A DNA stretch of 64,000 bases, taken from the NCBI RefSeq assembly GCF_018873765.1, contig NC_057919.1, positions 60,829,484 to 60,893,483 of the forward strand, read 5' to 3'. The DNA is from Telopea speciosissima. Its lineage: Eukaryota > Streptophyta > Magnoliopsida > Proteales > Proteaceae. A program made the position numbers and the translations under genes. Of this stretch, positions 23,301-35,361 are shown one piece after another. The stretch's first letter is position 1. Each line of letters opens with the position of its first letter. The notes below the pieces were generated by a model that was not told the DNA's origin, searched no databases, and worked only from the letters and a program-made list of their open reading frames with translations.

Positions 23301-26300
23301 CTGTAGAAAAATCTGTCGACTTATCAGTTTATTAACAGAACCATCTTTAATAGAGTAAAGATGTATGAGATTGATGCAGTCAAGTAGATTATATATGACT
23401 TTATGCTTTATGCCCGTTTCTGTAGGCTTTTGAATAATACAGTTTGCAAGATATTCTATTGTTTTAACTTATAAATTATAATAGTAAATAGGTCTCTTTT
23501 ACTAGTCAATTCTATATATTTTTTCCAGCCTGTTGGTCATATATCTGGAACACATAGTATTCTGTATCATATGTCTGTATGCAGAATCATTTTGACTTCC
23601 ATTCAAGCGCATTGTAGACCAAATGTTGAACCAAGCAAGAGATCATATTAACACCATGATAACTTGAGCGTTTCAACATCTTTGTTATTATTGTTATTAT
23701 TATTATTATCAATTGTTTTTATGCTTTTATGGTGTTCAGAAAAGAGCACAAATCATGCTCTCCATGATCTTTCTTTCTGGTTTCGTCAGTATGAATTGAT
23801 GGATGAACTTATGATGTGTTTGACAATGTGGCTAAATTTTTTGCTGTTGTAGGGTTCTAGTGTCCCTTTAGTTGTCAAGTGGGCAGACACAGAAAAAGAA
23901 AGGCAAGCTCGGAGGGCTCAAAAAGCTCAGGCCCACTCTTCTAATGTGGCAAACATTGATTCTACACAGCAACCTTCTTTATTTGGGGCCTTGCCTATGG
24001 GTTACATTCCTCCATATAATGGATTTGGTTATCAGGTCTGTTTCATTATCAATGATTAGTTATCACATGTCAAATTATGCAATAAAATCATACATTTCTG
24101 TTTTCTGTGGTTATCATGGATTCATGGAATAACATTTCTTATTCTGATATATCGTGGCATGAGTTTATAACTTGGTTTCATGATTCTACAGAGATTTTTA
24201 CAACTTGTCACCTGTTTCTTAACAAATCATCTCTCTCTCTCTCTCTCTCTCCCAACCCCTCTTGCTTTCTGTGATTTATTACCCAATATATGTGACTAGT
24301 CATGAAAAGAGCTAAACCAGTTTCTGCTGGCAACCTTAGTAGTATGCATTACTTCTTTTTCCTTGCCTTCTGAATTGTAAGCATTGATTATTGTATTTGT
24401 AGCATATGTATTACATGCTGATCTTTTGTCCATTCTGTGTCATTATGCTAGGCTAGTTGTTCCCAAGGTTCAAGATATTGGTTTCTACCAAGATTTTGTC
24501 CCTGGTTGAAACCGAAATATACCACCAAAACGGATCCAAAATATTGCACCACAATGGTTGAAATGGTCAAAATATATCACCGAAATATGGGCCATTTTGG
24601 TGAAAAAGCTAAAACATTGAAGACCCCTCACTTCGCATGCTGTTTTGTTTCATTAAGTGTCGAAACCGAAATATGCCGTCGAAATTTTGATATTTCGGTT
24701 GAAATTGCAAAAAATAGTTGTTCCTAATTATATTTTCTTCAGACTGTTATTGAAAACTTCACTATAAGGTGAAAAAAAAAAGAAATTAAAATTGCTGAAG
24801 GAATCATAAGAATAAGGTAAGGAAAATGATGACCTGACAATTAATGATTACAATGGGAGATCCAATCCACAGTACAAAGCTTCCATTTGCAAGCTACTTG
24901 ATCATCAGATTTTCAAGGGATCTGATGAGGTGCCACAGAGGATCCAAGAGATCCTCCATGGCTTTCTCATAGAATTGGACTCCCAAATAATAGTATAGTG
25001 AATCTCCATAATGTATATTTTTTTATTTTAATTTTCAATGATGATAAAATGCTTTCATTATGGCTCCATTCGTTTCCATGTAAAAAGAATGAAAAGGAAA
25101 AATTTCCTATAAAATATGATTTTCTACTGTGTGTAATGTAAAATACAAAAAGAAGGGAAAATTTTACATGGTATGTAAAGTATCATTTGCATGGAAAAAT
25201 TTACAACAAAACAAACAGGGCCTAAGAAGAAAAGAAGCTCTATGGAGAGTAAAATGGTGAACCAGATAATTCACAAAAGCAAAACAAAGAATATATACAG
25301 AATACAAAAGGACGCATAGGAAAGGCAAAGCAAGTAGTTTTCCCAAATAAGATTCTGCCGATTCTTCCCAAAGCTGCTAGTTGGGACACCAGAAAACTCT
25401 TCCTTAGAGGCCTGCCCATTCCATCATGAATCTCTCATTCTCCATATACATAGTTGAACATTTTGGTCTTCACCCTAAAAAATTCTTTAATTCTATTCAA
25501 CCAAATTACTGATGTAACTAAACGAGACATCATTTTCCCCCATAATTCCAGTCCAATGGGAAAACAGAATACCAAGCCCCTTGGAGTAATTGAGTCAACT
25601 CCATGCAAACACAAAAGTAACTCCGGATAACATTTGCTACATAGCAAAAGATAGTTATTTTCAGGATTCCTCCTCCTTACAAAGAACAAATCTCCTTCCA
25701 GCTTACAAAGAGCAGCTTTTGTATTCTATCTGCCTTTGCTCATTCCTTCCAATGATTTTTTTTTCTTGTTTCCTAAAAAAATAAAATAAATAAAAGCAGA
25801 GATGATGCAATCATACTTCCACTACCAGTTGTAGGCTTCTTGATAAGCCTCTGATTGGTGGAAATCCAGTCAGAGACCACGACCTTTATCTGCTAAATAT
25901 TGGTTGAGTTGATGGAGTGGTACCTGTAATCAAATGTCGTACCTTTCCTTTCTTCTCAATTTACTCACTAGGCTAGAAGAGCGTCCTTCTTTTGATGTGG
26001 CTCCTTGTATTGAAGTGTGAGAAACTCCAAAGCTTGACCAGACAATAGCATATATTGGGAGAGAGACGCAAGTGAATTCAGCCAGCCCTTTACAATTGTT
26101 CTTTACATCCCACACTCACCTGGACATTGTACAAGTTTGCATGTATTCCCACAAAGGGTGGGGGGAGACAAAGGCCTTTTATCTTGTAGCATTTGTTGAT
26201 CTTTTAGTCTGACAAACCATGCTATGATAAAATGATGTGATGTGGGTTCTGTCATATGGATTATGTAATTGCATATTAGAGCTCTAATTACTGCTCTGCA

Positions 26301-29300
26301 AGAGCCACTGATTGTTTCTTGATCTGTGATTTCTTCATCTGTCAATCGTTTTTCACTCAAAGATCATACTATATTAATCTTTATCTTCATATTATTACAA
26401 TCACATCTGAATGGCATGATTCTCAATTTGACATGTCAAGCCCAGTTGTTAGGTCCTTCATCCATATGGAGGAGGTTGTAGGACCATTTTGAAGGAGAAT
26501 ACTGTTATGTAGATAACTTATACATATTACTTATTGGTCATGAGCTTTTGATGAGATCTAATACTTTTAGTTAAAAGTTTGAGCTTCTAACTGAAATCTA
26601 AATTTATTTTGATTAGTTCACTGAATTGGTTTCGGTTAGAAGGTTCCTTTATGGGAAATTGTTTGCCACCCTTAGTGTTAGGGATTTTCAGGCCAATTTA
26701 GGGTCTTGTACGAACATCAGACCACTTTCTTCTAACAATATTAGGGCCCATTTATCCTTCATTCAAAGCTTCACACCACTATCTTTGTTGCAGTTCCTAT
26801 TAGATCATTTCCTGCTAGCTTTCTTTGTATCTTACCTTTTCACCCCCACTCCGGTTAAATACTTAAAGACTTAGATATGTGGCAATTTTCTCCATTCTAA
26901 TTGACTATTGTCGAACTATAATCTGATTTTGTCGTACTGCAGCATGTCAAAATCAATTTTTTCCAATCATTTCCATCATTTTTAGAGGCATTGGACCTGT
27001 ACAGACTTTTCCTGTCTGTGTTGATGGGAGGAACCATCAGTCTTGGGCATATGTGATGTCAAACTTTATCCGGGAAGACATCTTTGAAAGTACATTGAGG
27101 GATTAACTGTGATTCTTCCTGTTATTAGGACCAAGGTACTAAAACTCAGGTCTCGGTACCAATTCGACTCTTGGAAAAACCGAGACGAGTCGAGATCTCG
27201 CCGAGTTGGTGCATTTTTTTTTTTCAACTCGAAGCCTCAACTTTGGGTCAACCCGAGATCCGAGATCTCGCCTAGTTATGTCGAGTTTTGTCCAATTAGG
27301 TAAGGTATTTAAGTGGTAGGTGGGTTAAAATAATGGGTCGAAACCGAGATCCGAGATCTCACCGATCTCGCCGAGATATTGCACTTTTGAGACTCGTAGG
27401 CAGTCTCGTCTCGGCTTTTCCAAAAACCGAGAAACTCGGCGAGATCTTACGAGTTCTCGAACTATGATTAGGACAAATGAAAATGGAATTGCAAATGCTG
27501 ATGATTACATGGCCTTGGAACAAAGGGGAGTACAGAACTCCAAGATTTTGGCATGGATTGCCTGTCCATTAAGCCTTCAGTTGCTGTTCATTTGTCAAAA
27601 TTCAGGACTGCAAAATCAGTTTGAGACTATCTCAAAGTGCTATATGATCAAGCACCTGCAGCTCCAAAGCAACATCTGTCTATTGGTGTTCATGGTGCAG
27701 GCCAACAGGGCAAGTTGCTGGGCGAGTTCTATTATGTGAATGCGTCATTACTGGGACCAGATGGATCTTAGAAATACTATGTCCCCACTTTATAGTGCTG
27801 GTCTCACTAGGAGATATGTTGCGTGTTGATATACCTTCTTGTGGCCCTTACTTAACAGCTCGAGCTTTTAGGATAAGCGGTTGTAACAGAGTGGCTGTAG
27901 CCAGATGAAATTCTTTGAGTTTCTCATGTCTTTCAGAGATGATTTTGGGCAGATACATGGGTCGATTACTCCTTTCACCCAAACACCTACATTGGATGTG
28001 GTTTTGGCTGAGTTCATGGTAGGAGAAATGAGGACACTTTATTTGGATACTTCTAAAATCCCTGCTATGGACTTTGTATTGGATGTTAACACTTATCTGA
28101 CTAATTCTGAGCAACATCGTGCGCTGTTTTATAGTAGTTCATTAGAAAATCATTTTAATATGCCCAAGATTCACTCTAACTGCTGCTACACATAGACCGT
28201 TGGGAGCATATTAACTACAATTGTCCCTGGAAAAAAAAATCAGAGGCAAGGTTCAGGAATTCCAGGAAGAGAAGCTGCAGCTGTTGTGGGGAATACCATT
28301 GCTGGACCTTAGCCTACACCATCAATTTCAACACCTGAAGAAAATAGGCCTGATTATGTGATATTTGAGCGGTTGCTGCAGCCACTAAAGTAAATAGTAG
28401 CTTGCGCATTATCTCCGTCCACATCTGCATCTGCTTTACTGGCTCATTTTGGTCCAAATTCTTGCACTTAGGATAGCTGGTTCTGGCGTGATCAAACGAT
28501 TTCCTTATTCATCAATTTTGACCACCTCCAGTCTTTGTTTCTTTTATTTTTTCTTTCCTGTACGCATTGTTCACTGCTGTTAATTAATCATACTGGTCCT
28601 GTTACCTCAATCTGGTCAGCTTTCTATTGCTGTCTGCTGATGGTTAAATGCTCCATAATTGTCGACGTTTTACTCTCTATCAATGAACGTATTCATGATA
28701 TTTATGATATACTTTCCTTATATGATTGTTTGCAGATTGGCATTCTAGATAAGAAATAAAAAATGCTCTAGGTCTCTATTGCCTGGGGCAATTCCATTTA
28801 CAAAAGATTTTCAGTACATCAACAACCCTTTCATTATCTCTTGTAGTCATGAGAGCCTTTTAGTATGTGGGATGACAAGTCAGGTCATGTTGATGATGTG
28901 TCTTGTTTGCATTATAATGTTAGGCATCTTAGCCACATTCCTTTGGCTGGTCTGTCAATTGTATGTTTACCAGTTTCAAAAACCACTTGGCCAAACCCTG
29001 TAGTGAAAGAAAAATTGTTCCTGGTACACCATTTACATTGTCAATTTTGAAGTTTGTGGACTCGCATCCTTATTTTATTGGAAGTTCATCTTATTATCCT
29101 TTTTCTTCAGATTTTCTCTTGTTACAATGTCAATACTGGGCACTGTTGTTCAGAAATTCTGCCAATGGACGAAATTCTCAATCATGATCTACAACTAAGG
29201 AAGTTGGATGGAGTGGTACTAGTTATTCCAGAAGCATGATAAGGAATTGGGAAAAATACCAGAAGGCAAAGGAAAGCTTTTTATTTTTCCTTCAAAAAAG

Positions 29301-32300
29301 ATGACCAGGCAATTCTAGGGGAGAACACTGTAGAGGTGTATCATGGAACCAACTATTTTTGTGGAGAAGATTTATTTGCTCTGTCCTTCCTGCCATTATT
29401 CCCTCCATCATTTCTCAGTTCCTTGTAAGGACCTCCTTATAGTGATATCAGGCATTATTACCAGATTGGTTTGAGGAAGGGAATTTCCAAAAGTTCCAAT
29501 TATAAATCATATTTTTCTAGTGTGGAGTTTATTCCTTTAGGGATGCTTTTCAAAGCTCTTTTGATGGCAAAATAGATGGGCAGCATGCTTGCTTCAATTT
29601 TTGAAGCAAGATGGGAAATTCCCTTATGTTTATTGAGATTGAGAGGGAGCCCGAGTGACTGATGGTATGAAGGTTGCTTTTGGGCTGCTTTATATCAAAT
29701 GGAAAATGGAAGTATGGAACTGGATGTGGAGTGTGTGTTTTTCTGTTACAATCTTTTTATTCCCTGTGGTTGCTGAGTAAAATTCTGTTTGTTGGAAAGG
29801 CTTTTTTTGGAACACCGTGATCGTACGAAGACTGGATTTCTTCTCGTGTCATGCAATGCATAGTTGTCAAAAGTGATTTGAATCATAGAATCCAAAGGAG
29901 GTTTTCTGAATTTAAGTGATTCTTAGATTAATGTCATTTTCCTCAAAAGTAAGAAGTTGTAGAATAAAGTTAGTTTAATGCGTATTGATTCATCTATAAC
30001 TATGTAACTAGGATATGGGAACCCACACATCCACTCTTTAAGAAGATGCACAGTATCTTTTATCATAGATGTTGATAGATCGTTGTAAATCCACAATTCC
30101 ACATATCATAAATACAGAAATAATTTAACAAAGAAGTAACGAACATGCAAAAGAGACTTGTAAATAACATATATATTTCATTACCTATTCAAAAAATAAT
30201 AATAATAATACGTCATTAGGGCATTATTGGTTGCATGGGCACAATCCAGTGGTTGGATTGGCAACCGGAGCAGGTCTTACAGTGTAAGACAGCTTGCTTT
30301 CAAATTTAGAAACTTTATGTAACTCATAAACCCTAGCGTAGGATACCGTCCAATTGATAGCAACGGTAGGTCTCAGTTACAATATGATTCTCATAAATTC
30401 CCCCCCCCCCTCCTACTAATTACCAGAACAGAGGTTACAGATCAATGCCCAAAATAGAAACTAATGGCTAACCAGTGAAGTAGCAGTAATAAAAGATGGA
30501 AGACTCAGTTGAAGCCAAAACTACTGTCGAGGGGAGGGACTGAAAGGCTCTATATGATTTCAGGAAATCAGCCACGATTGATGGCTGGATGTGGTGCAAT
30601 GGCTCATGAAATAAAATTAGTAACTATGGGAGAAAAATAGCAACTTGCAGCCACAAGAAAACCAGCCAAGAGATGTGTCTGAAACCACTGCCAAAGGAGA
30701 AGATTCGGAAAGGTAATAGACTCCCAAAGTTTGGGCTGAAGTTGATGGTCAGAACTGGAGTTGCAGGAGCTTGAAATTTTCTGCAGTAGAATACCAAAAC
30801 AAGTGTCACAAGGTTAGACTGAATCTCCAGTACCAGCTTGTGTTGGGGAATCGATGGAGCCTTCTTCAAACACGCAGGCAACATCAATCACAGTGAAGGG
30901 AGATGGCCTTGGTACTTCTATGTTGACTCCTCTTTGCGGATTAACAAAATAGAAACTAGTATGGAGAAGGTTAGAAGAGAAGAGGAAAGAAGTGAAATAT
31001 AACCAATGCCTCTCACCTATGGCCTTGGTCAGTTTCTCACTAACCTAATAGGCTTCTCACCTCTCTCTGCATCTCACAGCATTCATGGCTAAACAGCGAA
31101 GTTTTCATTTATCAATGAAAATCATGTCTATAGGCTCAAGGCCCTTACAAGTCTCAATTAAATAGGTGCTTATATCACTCAAAATAGAAAATGGAAAGTA
31201 ATAAAAAAGGACTCCCACGCATTGTAGGAACCTTATAAAAAACCTCCCGCCAGTGCGGGGTCTGGGTAGGGTCATAATGTACACAGTCTTACCCCTGCTT
31301 TCACAGAGAGGCTGTTTCCAGACTCGAACCCGTGACCACTTGGTCACAATGGAGCAACCTTATCGTTGCACAAAAAACTCAAAATAGAAACTTCTATAGT
31401 ATGACAATACCTACTAATATCCATTACATAGCAACTAAATAAAATTAGAACGTAGAAGCTAGCTGCCACCAATGCAAGAACTTATTAGATTCCAACTTAT
31501 TGGGCTGGAAATTAAACCCACGTCTGGACTAAGCCAACCCAGGGGCTGGTTCGATGGAGGTTTAATGCCTGGGATATCGCTGGTCCTTCTTCTCTCTTTC
31601 CTCCTTCGATCTACATCGAGAATTCTATACACGGGGAGGATTCAAGAAAAGTTGCTGCAGGGTGTAGTAACTGCAGCAGCACCATCTGCAAGGTATAAAA
31701 GTGGTTTTAATCACTCTATAAATCATGAACAACAATCTTCTTGGCAGAACAGATATAACAGACCTTCATCAACAAGGAAACCCTAGTTTATTTCAACCAA
31801 CTGGGGTATTTCCTCCCCCCCCCCCCCCCCCAGTTTTCTTCTTCATCGCTCTGATACCAAGTGACAAAATCAAGCTTGAATAACCAGGTCCAAATTATTA
31901 GAAGAAGAGCAGCTTGCTCATGTATGGAAGAAGAGAACAAGCCCAATGATGTAGATCGAAGCATGAAGAAGAAAAGGACCAAAATAGAATTTAGAAAAAT
32001 TTACCGTTCACGTGGTACTATTCACGTGAACAGTGGTGTGGGCCCCATATGGACAGCTGTGTGAAGAATAGATGCTGGATGTTGGTGGAATATTCTATTA
32101 GAAGCTGCTATTAATTTAGTTTCTATTTCTGTAATAGTTTCGTAGTTGTTAAGTCTATAGCTATCTAGTAGTTTCCATTTTTGTTTCTTTCTTTTTTTAG
32201 TGTACATCTCTCTTCTAGAAGAGTTGCTATTTCTTAGGATATTTATTCCCACACATGGGAATTACTTATTCTGTAATCCAGCCTTACATTATTATAAATA

Positions 32301-35300
32301 AAGACAAGGAGACCAGCCTCCAGTGATTTTCATGAAAGTAAAAAAAGAGTTGGTTTATTCAAATGGCTGTGAGAGGTATTTCGAGCCTTTCAGTCTCCCC
32401 TAGGCATCTCACCTATAAGGCCTCTCATCTCACATAGGACTCTCTCCTAGGGGAGAGTGAGAGGCTCGAACCATTCTATCCATCTTCTTTCTTCCATCTA
32501 TTTGTTTGTTTGTTTCTATTTTCTTTGTTCTTCAATAACCTACATCAGAGAAGAATCAAAGGCCTTGTTTACTCATCCATTGAGGCTGCTGATCATCAGA
32601 AGACTGCTACTGTTGTGCCATCGATTTCTGGCTGCAGGCTTAAGAACATAACCTGCAGGTATACGGTTTGGTGTTTATTGCAGCAGACTTCCAACCTTTG
32701 CAACTCCTGATCTGTCCCTCAGTTCCAGCTCAAATTCTGACGAGTAATATGGTCTTCCTTCAATTGTAATGGCAGTCTGATCCTATGGCTAGATAAGGCT
32801 GTGCATTGTAAGTTACTATTTTGGTTTTACTTTCTAATTCTGAGAACCACTCATATGTTACAATCCGACCTTCAGAGTTGATTGCAATTTTGAAGAGTCA
32901 ATCTACTCCAAGGACCCTACCCTTGATTGGATAACCATCCTCAGGACCTCATCCAAGTTGTGTAGTTTCTAAATCAGGATAAGTTGCTATTTCTGGATTT
33001 TTTTTGCTGTTACGTTATTGCTGGATCCATCTGTTAAACCCTGTTGTTTCAGTTCCTATGATCCTCCTGTATGCTAGGATATCATTAACCTAGCCCTACG
33101 TTATCCACGATTGTTGCTGCCCCTCAAACCGTGGTATAATAGTTTATTTATATTAATCTTGACTCATAAGGATTATTAATAGAAATAAAGAACTCCTCAT
33201 GATAATGTACTTAACAGCTCAAACATCACCATGACTCATTAACACATACCTAAACACTACTACTAATTATAAGCATCACCATGACTAGTAAAACATCACA
33301 ATAACTTTAACATGGCAGATACAGCACCTGTCTCTCTAACCTTGGTTCACAAAGTCCCACTCTGATTGATATTAGTCTTGTCAAACATAGTTGTCATGTT
33401 ACCCAAATGAGAGCCAGCTGCCATGGTGCCAAGGCGAAACTTAGGCAAGTGTCATATTTAAATTACATGCCATATTTTCCAGGTATATGTCTTCTCATAA
33501 ATCTTCCTCTCTTCCTCCTCCCCTCTGTGGGTTGGTTGCATGTGTGTAATGTTGGGCTATGATGATCAATATATAAAACACGAAGGGGTAAAAATGATAT
33601 TATAGAAACATTTAGGCATAAAAATGAGAAATGCTTTAGCTTTGTAACTTGTGGAGGGATCAAGATTGGGTTTTTAGATCTGGGCACCTTGACACATAAG
33701 ATGATTAGTCGCCATGGGCCTCAAGGCCTGCCTTGTGTAGTCATCTAGTCGATGCCTTGACAACTATGATTTCAAAATCCAGTGTATGTAGATAGTGCAT
33801 AAAATTTGTCATAAGAAACTTCTACGTATGTTCATGATTTCTGCAGGTCAGACTAACTACTGACTCAGGAAGGCCTTTAACATTGTTTTATGCCATTTTA
33901 TAGAAGAGTAAAATCAAGATACTGTCTACCTTAACCATCACAGTGGAGTATCATGTCCATGTAGATTGATTTTAAGATTGTGTATCTTTATGCCCTTCTT
34001 AGCAAACTTTGGGAGTATACTTGAGGACCCCTCATGTCTTTTTACTATCCAAAAGAAATTTCCTGAGAAGAGTTTCCAGACCTTTTAATTCCAAAAGAGA
34101 ATGAGAAGGCTTCTGCAGGTCATAGCTTTGTGGAGAGGACCAACATCTATCAATTAAGAGGTCATGAGTTCAACTCTCCTTAGGGACTACCTACCTATTC
34201 AAAAAAAAAGAAGAAGTTATCACCGTAATTTAAATCTTACTTTTAACAGGTTATTGTATGTTGACCTGTTTAACTCCAGTACATTCGAAGGATAAAATTT
34301 GGGGGGGGGGGGGTGTTGTGTTTCAAAGTTTCCTCGAGTCTTAGACTCTTGGATCCAAGTTCTGTTTGAGTGAGTGGAATACTTCTCTTAATATCTTATA
34401 TCAGTGCTCCGTCCTCTTAGAATCCTTTCTTCATTTCTTGGCTCTGCAAGATTCTTTTAGTATCTATGTCCTTCTGTGCTTTTATTTTGTCATACAGGTT
34501 TCGATGTTGGTCTGTGTAATTTGACAGAATTGACAGTTTGTTATCATTTCTTACTGTAGGCACCGGGAACTTATGGTCTTATGCAGTACCCCATGCCCCC
34601 AATGCAGAATCAACCTGGCTTCCACAATATGCTTCCACCTGTAAACCAAGGAAATGCAGTGCGTGGAATCACACCTGATCTTGGCCCTGGTATGGCTCCT
34701 AGAAGTTTTGCTACAATGCCCTCAGCTAGTTATATAGGCTCTGCATATCCAGCAATGCCAGGCCTTCAGTATCCTATGGCCTATCCTGGTGGAATGATGA
34801 GTCAAAGGTCATTGAGTACTTCTCATGGTTCTATGCCATCTTCAATTTCAAATAGTAACTCAGCAACTTCTTCAAGCGTCAGTACAAATTCTGGGGCTCA
34901 AGTTGAAGGTTGGTGAAAATCTAATCTAGATTCTAGCGTTCTTCTGATTATTTTGATCGGGGTGTTATGATACTTATTGCAGTAGTAAATGCTTTGTCTG
35001 TCCTTGAATGTAGGTCCTCCTGGTGCTAATTTATTTATTTATCATATCCCTCAAGAATTTGGTGATCAAGAGCTTGCAAATGCCTTTCAAGCTTTTGGTA
35101 GGGTCTTGAGTGCGAAGGTCTTTCTTGACAAAGCAACTGGTGTTAGCAAATGCTTTGGTAAAACACATATTCTCTTCATCTCTGGATCAGACATCTGTGA
35201 AGTTCTTTATTCTTAAATCAGCTCTGTTTGCAGGATTTGTCAGTTATGACTCACCTGCAGCAGCTCAATCTGCCATTAATACGATGAATGGATGCCAGTT

Positions 35301-35361
35301 AGGTGGTAAGAAGTTGAAAGTGCAGCTTAAGAGGGACAACAAACAGAACAAGCTTTACTGA
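17353..35361 (+). CDS. BRN: Bruno/CELF-type RNA-binding protein with three RRMs (BRN1/BRN2-like)
   Basis: The nine exons are 17353-17527, 17726-17808, 20248-20299, 20492-20617, 20745-20824, 23853-24035, 34560-34908, 35014-35157 and 35234-35361. Together they give 1320 nt, 439 aa, matching the ~430-440 aa of Arabidopsis BRN1/BRN2. All junctions are GT-AG and in phase. RRM1 has [20 protein letters not shown] and [19 protein letters not shown]2 has [20 protein letters not shown] and [17 protein letters not shown] Gly/Pro/Met/Ser-rich linker follows, then a C-terminal RRM3 ([35 protein letters not shown]) and the end [16 protein letters not shown]. In Arabidopsis these proteins bind the SOC1 3' UTR and lower its mRNA, delaying flowering, and similar proteins act in defence; the same role here is inference. 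Introns 2, 5 and 6 hold SINE, LINE, hAT and retroelement insertions, yet the exons are intact. Confidence 0.95.
18233..18416 (+). mobile_element. Au-type SINE in BRN intron 2
   Basis: The tRNA-derived head has an A-box-like TTAGCGCAACGG and a degenerate B-box region, followed by the Au-SINE body (GGAAACAGCCTCTCCTGCG, GGTAAGGCTGTGTACAT, CAGACCCTGCAGTAGCGGG) and a T-rich end. It is flanked by the 13-bp direct repeat TAACCCGGATTGA (18220-18232 and 18417-18429). It has the sense orientation of the gene. Confidence 0.85.
19396..19609. mobile_element. Short insertion flanked by TATCAGGTGG
   Basis: A 10-bp direct repeat TATCAGGTGG lies at 19386-19395 and 19610-19619. The interior has repeated TTTCGA / CGAAA words like the TGAAACCGAAAT-type element at 24464. 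No good terminal inverted repeat was found, so it may be a decayed member of the hAT-type group or a chance repeat. Confidence 0.35.
21113..21475. mobile_element. hAT-type MITE in BRN intron 5
   Basis: It starts CAAGATCTTAAACCCTGGG and ends CTTGAAACCATG. The flanks are TTGTTCAT and GTGTTCAT (7 of 8 identical). The interior has GATCGGTTGATCTGACC words and a GC-rich centre. Confidence 0.55.
22645..23330 (+). mobile_element. Decayed LINE (RTE/CR1-like) ORF2 C-terminal fragment in BRN intron 5
   Basis: Conceptual reading gives [14 protein letters not shown] and an ECWA-like block, then the spaced [17 protein letters not shown] and ALIGDIMKE motifs seen in the tail of many plant LINE polymerases that read VPLKLKGKFYK...ECW...MRESRLRWFGH. 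It is interrupted by many stops and has no ends I can define. It is old and inactive. Confidence 0.5.
24464..24716. mobile_element. hAT-type MITE with TTTCGGTTGAAA-type interior
   Basis: It begins CAAGGTTCAAGATATTGG and is flanked by the 8-bp repeat GTTGTTCC (24456-24463 and 24717-24724). The interior consists of GAAACCGAAATAT words in both orientations. The right terminus is decayed. Confidence 0.55.
26940..28330 (+). mobile_element. Ty1/copia-like fossil, gag-region remnant
   Basis: Short plus-strand segments resemble the gag region of plant copia elements: a [13 protein letters not shown]-like start, a [15 protein letters not shown]-like middle and an [10 protein letters not shown]-like later part. 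The remnant is broken by many changes and is split by the hAT-type MITE at 27132-27466. No LTRs could be assigned. It looks old. Confidence 0.5.
27132..27466. mobile_element. hAT-type MITE, CGAGATCTCG-rich, inside the copia-like fossil
   Basis: It starts CAAGGTACTAAAACTC and ends GAGTTCTCGAACTATG, which are inverted partners. It is flanked by a perfect 8-bp repeat ATTAGGAC (27124-27131 and 27467-27474). The interior is made of GAGATCTCGCCGAG words in both orientations. It is younger than the element it sits in. Confidence 0.75.
31191..31376 (-). mobile_element. Au-type SINE, antisense in BRN intron 6
   Basis: The minus-strand reading has the B box GGGTTCGAGTC and the Au body (GGAAACAGCCTCTCTGTG, GGGGTAAGACTGTGTAC, CCCGCACTGGCGGGAGG). 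It is flanked by a perfect 14-bp target duplication ACTCAAAATAGAAA (31177-31190 and 31377-31390). Confidence 0.85.
31848..31861 (-). other. Complement of an initiator-Met tRNA primer-binding site
   Basis: The plus strand reads GCTCTGATACCAAG, the complement of TTGGTATCAGAGC, the usual primer site just inside the 5' LTR of plant retroelements. It is followed at once by TGACAAAATC, compatible with an LTR edge in minus orientation. A retroelement fossil may run right from 31862, but no matching LTR end or target duplication was found. Confidence 0.4.
33386..33768. mobile_element. hAT-type MITE (CATAGTTGTCA termini), decayed
   Basis: It starts CATAGTTGTCATGTTACCC and ends GCCTTGACAACTATG, a good inverted pair. 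The flanks TTGTCAAA and ATTTCAAA agree at 6 of 8 positions. The interior has CAAGGCGAA / GGCCTCAAGGCC words like the element at 39320. Confidence 0.6.

Larger units (their letters stand above)
24036..34559 (+). other. 10.5-kb intron 6 of the BRN-type gene, filled with repeats
   Basis: The intron runs from CAG|GTCTG to TGTAG|GCACCG. Items listed separately are hAT-type MITEs at 24464, 27132 and 33386, a copia gag-like fossil at 26940-28330, an Au SINE at 31191 and a primer-site-like word at 31848. A (TC)n run is at 24231-24251. Homopolymer runs are at 30398-30412, 31816-31832 and 34300-34312. 25060-25240 looks like a decayed MITE (GGCTCCATTCG... / ...AAACAGGGCC) without a clear target duplication. 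25250-26360, 28340-31190 and 31870-33380 hold no frame I can assign. An inverted repeat around CCTAGGGGAGA is at about 32370-32475. Confidence 0.6.

Noticed and set aside
25060-25240. Tourist-like MITE (GGCTCCATTCG ... AAACAGGGCC)
   Set aside because: Terminal repeats are weak and the flanks do not show a matching duplication.
28535-29239. Several plus-strand frames of 60-74 residues
   Set aside because: Hydrophobic, overlapping and unlike any family; probably decayed repeat sequence.
34110-34215. Possible SINE with a GTCATGAGTTCAACTCT B-box-like word and A-rich end
   Set aside because: No A box and no target duplication found.
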